Assembly (NCBI GenBank): GCA_964631235.1 | Contig: CAZVZX010000002.1 | Location: 124,001-188,000 of the forward strand | Direction of reading: 5' to 3' | DNA length: 64,000 bases | Source: JARKPK01 sp964631235 | GTDB lineage: Bacteria > Planctomycetota > Planctomycetia > Pirellulales > Thermoguttaceae | In this document: positions 62,477-64,000 of the stretch, piece after piece | Layout: every line of letters begins with the position of its first letter | Position numbering within the stretch: the first letter of the stretch is position 1 | Notes under the pieces: generated by a model | Database searches by the model: none | Seen by the model: only the letters and a program-made list of their open reading frames with translations | Told to the model about the DNA's origin: nothing | Made by a program: the position numbers and the translations under genes

Positions 62477-63374
62477 CGTGTACTCGACTCGGCGCTTGGT
62501 GATACTCGGTTGCGCTAGAAGGGACGGCAGGGCCGAAAGTCGGGGAGCACTCTATCCAACCGTAGGTTATGGATTCGTTTCTTTAGCGGTCATTGGCGGC
62601 AATTTCTTCGCCTGCGGGTTTTTTGCCGACGGCAGACCCGATACAATCGGCTGCGGTCGGCCTAAACAGTTCCGCGTCATCGAGAAAGCGGCCTCGAACA
62701 GTGCGATTCGGCCTGTTGCGGGCTGGTTCGGCCCGGGGGGCTTTCTCGTGCGTCAGCGGTTTTTTCTGATTCGGGCAAGGGCATCGCAGTGTCGAAATCA
62801 CGACAACGACGCGAAGACAGAATACTCTAGCACCGTGTCGGCGCTGCGGCGGGCTTTCCGCTCGCATTTTGCGGTACGAGAACGACTTCCGCCGTCAGGG
62901 TGTGGCGTGTGGGCAACATTGTTGCGATGCGTCAACTGTTCAGAGCGGCGAATCCGGTCGGGCCGTAACGGCTGCGCCGGATACCACTGCGGACAGAAGC
63001 GGGATCAATCGGGATTCGGTCGAACAGGAATCATTCACAGCACGTCTTGGCGATAGGGGAATTGCCGGCCGGCTGCCCGGATTGCGGGATCGCGGTCGGC
63101 CCCCTCTGCTTGCGGAGCATGTTCCCGCTCCTGCGTTCGGCTCTTCGCATTGCGGACGCGATGTGTGCAGGTTGATCGACGCCGACGGCGGTTCGGGGGG
63201 CTGCCTATGCCGCCTCTGGCGTCGTCGTTGCCGAGCGGCTCTCGGCTTTTTCATCGGGGCGGATTGAAGTAGATTGTTCGGTTGCGGGCGATCGACGAAA
63301 GAGTCCGTCATTTGCCGGCCGCCGAGAACGCTCCCGGTTGGATTCGCGAAGAATCCAACTGCGATAGACGCAAA
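62477..63374. other. Large intergenic region, no gene seen
   Basis: Nearly 900 bases between divergent genes, without a supported gene. Short frames on both strands lack domains, signals and good ribosome binding sites. With the repeat copy that follows, it makes the longest non-coding stretch of the window's right half. Confidence 0.45.
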
Positions 63375-63487
63375 ATTATACGGCGAAAGACGGAAGACGG
63401 TTCGAACGGGGATTACATGTACGAGAGCCGCGTCGTTGCGCCCGCGGCCGCTTTGGCAACTGTGCGGGGACTATTGGGCCGCGCAGG
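63375..63487 (+). repeat. ~100-base interspersed repeat, copy upstream of the last gene
   Basis: Reads GGCGAAAGACGGAAGACGG, TTCGAACGGGGATTACATG, GCGCCCGCGGCCGCTTTGG and TGTGCGGGGACTATTGGGCC. Small indels break the common frame. It lies 60 bases before the gene at 63549. Confidence 0.55.
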
Positions 63488-63548
63488 CGCTAAGTGCAGT
63501 ACCTTGCCTATTTTTGTTGCGGCCGTGGGCCGCGTTGGGAAGCAAACA

Positions 63549-64000
63549 ATGAGGATGCAACGGATCGACAGGCCAAAATCGTCCGGCTCTCGTTTCGGCG
63601 GGGGCATCGGCTTTGCGGTTAGAGGCTCGGGCGGTTTGGCCAATATCGCTGCCTTTGGGTTCAAAACGCGGGCCGATCGCTGCCGAACGGATTGCACATC
63701 CGCCACTGCGACGCCGCATCGCGGAATTCGACCGAACCAAACGGGGCGCGATTGGCCTTGGTGGCTGATGTTGGCGATCGCAGTGATCCTCGCCTCGGCA
63801 GGATGCGGAGGTGACGCACACGATTTCCGATCGCTTCCCGCGGCCAAAGCGACCTCCGATGCCGGCTCTCAGCCCCGCGTGCGAACGCCGAAAGCCCTTG
63901 CTCCGCGCGAGGTATGGGAATCGTATTTCCTCAAAGGACAGAGAGTGGGCTACGGCACGACCAAGGTGGAACCGGAAACGAAAAACGGGAAAGAGCTGTT
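63549..64000 (+). CDS. N-terminal part of a lipoprotein-like protein (cut by window edge)
   Basis: At least 150 residues; the rest lies beyond the window. The ATG at 63549 follows GGGAAG. A basic N-terminal tail of about 65 residues leads to a hydrophobic segment PWWLMLAIAVILASAGC ending with a possible lipidated C86, so an internal start near 63768 is also possible. After a polar linker comes REVWESYFLKGQRVGYGTTK, a segment found in planctomycete proteins that carry a transglutaminase-like domain further on. That domain is out of sight, so the function is only a suggestion. Confidence 0.6.
   Translation, partial: MRMQRIDRPKSSGSRFGGGIGFAVRGSGGLANIAAFGFKTRADRCRTDCTSATATPHRGIRPNQTGRDWPWWLMLAIAVILASAGCGGDAHDFRSLPAAKATSDAGSQPRVRTPKALAPREVWESYFLKGQRVGYGTTKVEPETKNGKEL

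Noticed and set aside
63375..63487. tRNA-like GGTTCGAAC segment
   Set aside because: It belongs to the repeat; no cloverleaf can be drawn around it and no acceptor stem is present.

Overview
The window looks like chromosomal DNA of a Planctomycetota bacterium, most likely of the Pirellulales type. The evidence is a GC-rich genome, a DUF1559 prepilin-like protein paired with a small lipoprotein, a secreted arylsulfatase, several proline-rich secreted or membrane proteins of planctomycete style, an enlarged ribosomal protein L17, and a ribosomal protein cluster with unusually wide spacers. I see no rRNA, tRNA, CRISPR array, phage or insertion sequence.

Positions 1-10.3 kb hold mixed housekeeping genes: a secreted thioredoxin-fold protein cut by the window edge, an RlmM-like rRNA 2'-O-methyltransferase, an exported FmdE-domain protein, an orphan response regulator, a Cys/Met-metabolism PLP enzyme, a D-2-hydroxyacid dehydrogenase, ClpS, and the tRNA methylthiotransferase MtaB. 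Around 7.19-7.79 kb a minus-strand unit has its own promoter, a row of perfect hairpins and an intrinsic terminator, but no convincing protein. It is the best candidate here for an undescribed RNA.

Positions 10.7-22.2 kb form a cell-surface polysaccharide locus. Three plus-strand genes (a methyltransferase-glycosyltransferase fusion, a GT-C-like membrane protein and a second methyltransferase) converge on four minus-strand genes (a TPR/Wza-type export protein, an ExeA-like ATPase, a BY-kinase-like protein with a ruined Walker A motif, and a single-span proline-rich membrane protein). Positions 23.1-36.4 kb carry an arylsulfatase, a second D-2-hydroxyacid dehydrogenase, an FdnG-like molybdopterin protein lacking the catalytic Cys/Sec, a lipoprotein, cardiolipin synthase, a dynamin-like GTPase, a secreted thioredoxin-like/CAP-like protein and a secreted protein of unknown function.

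Positions 37.0-55.6 kb are the S10-spc-alpha ribosomal protein cluster, all on the plus strand: rpsJ, rplC, rplD, rplW, rplB, rpsS, rplV, rpsC, rplP, rpmC, rpsQ, rplN, rplX, rplE, rpsZ, rpsH, rplF, rplR, rpsE, rplO, secY, adk, map, rpmJ, rpsM, rpsK, rpsD, rpoA, rplQ. A good promoter lies in front, an internal promoter precedes rpmJ, and a terminator follows rplQ. rpmD and infA are absent. rpsC and rplP share 62 bases in two reading frames.

Positions 55.7-64 kb hold hisS, a YkgJ-type cysteine-cluster protein, the DUF1559 protein with its lipoprotein partner, a DUF2752 membrane protein translationally coupled to a zinc-ribbon membrane protein, an unknown conserved protein, and the start of a lipoprotein gene that runs off the window. 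A roughly 100-base interspersed repeat is scattered over the window, in at least six recognisable copies plus two worn ones. It sits mostly in gaps between genes, including inside the ribosomal cluster, and one copy supplies the start of a gene.
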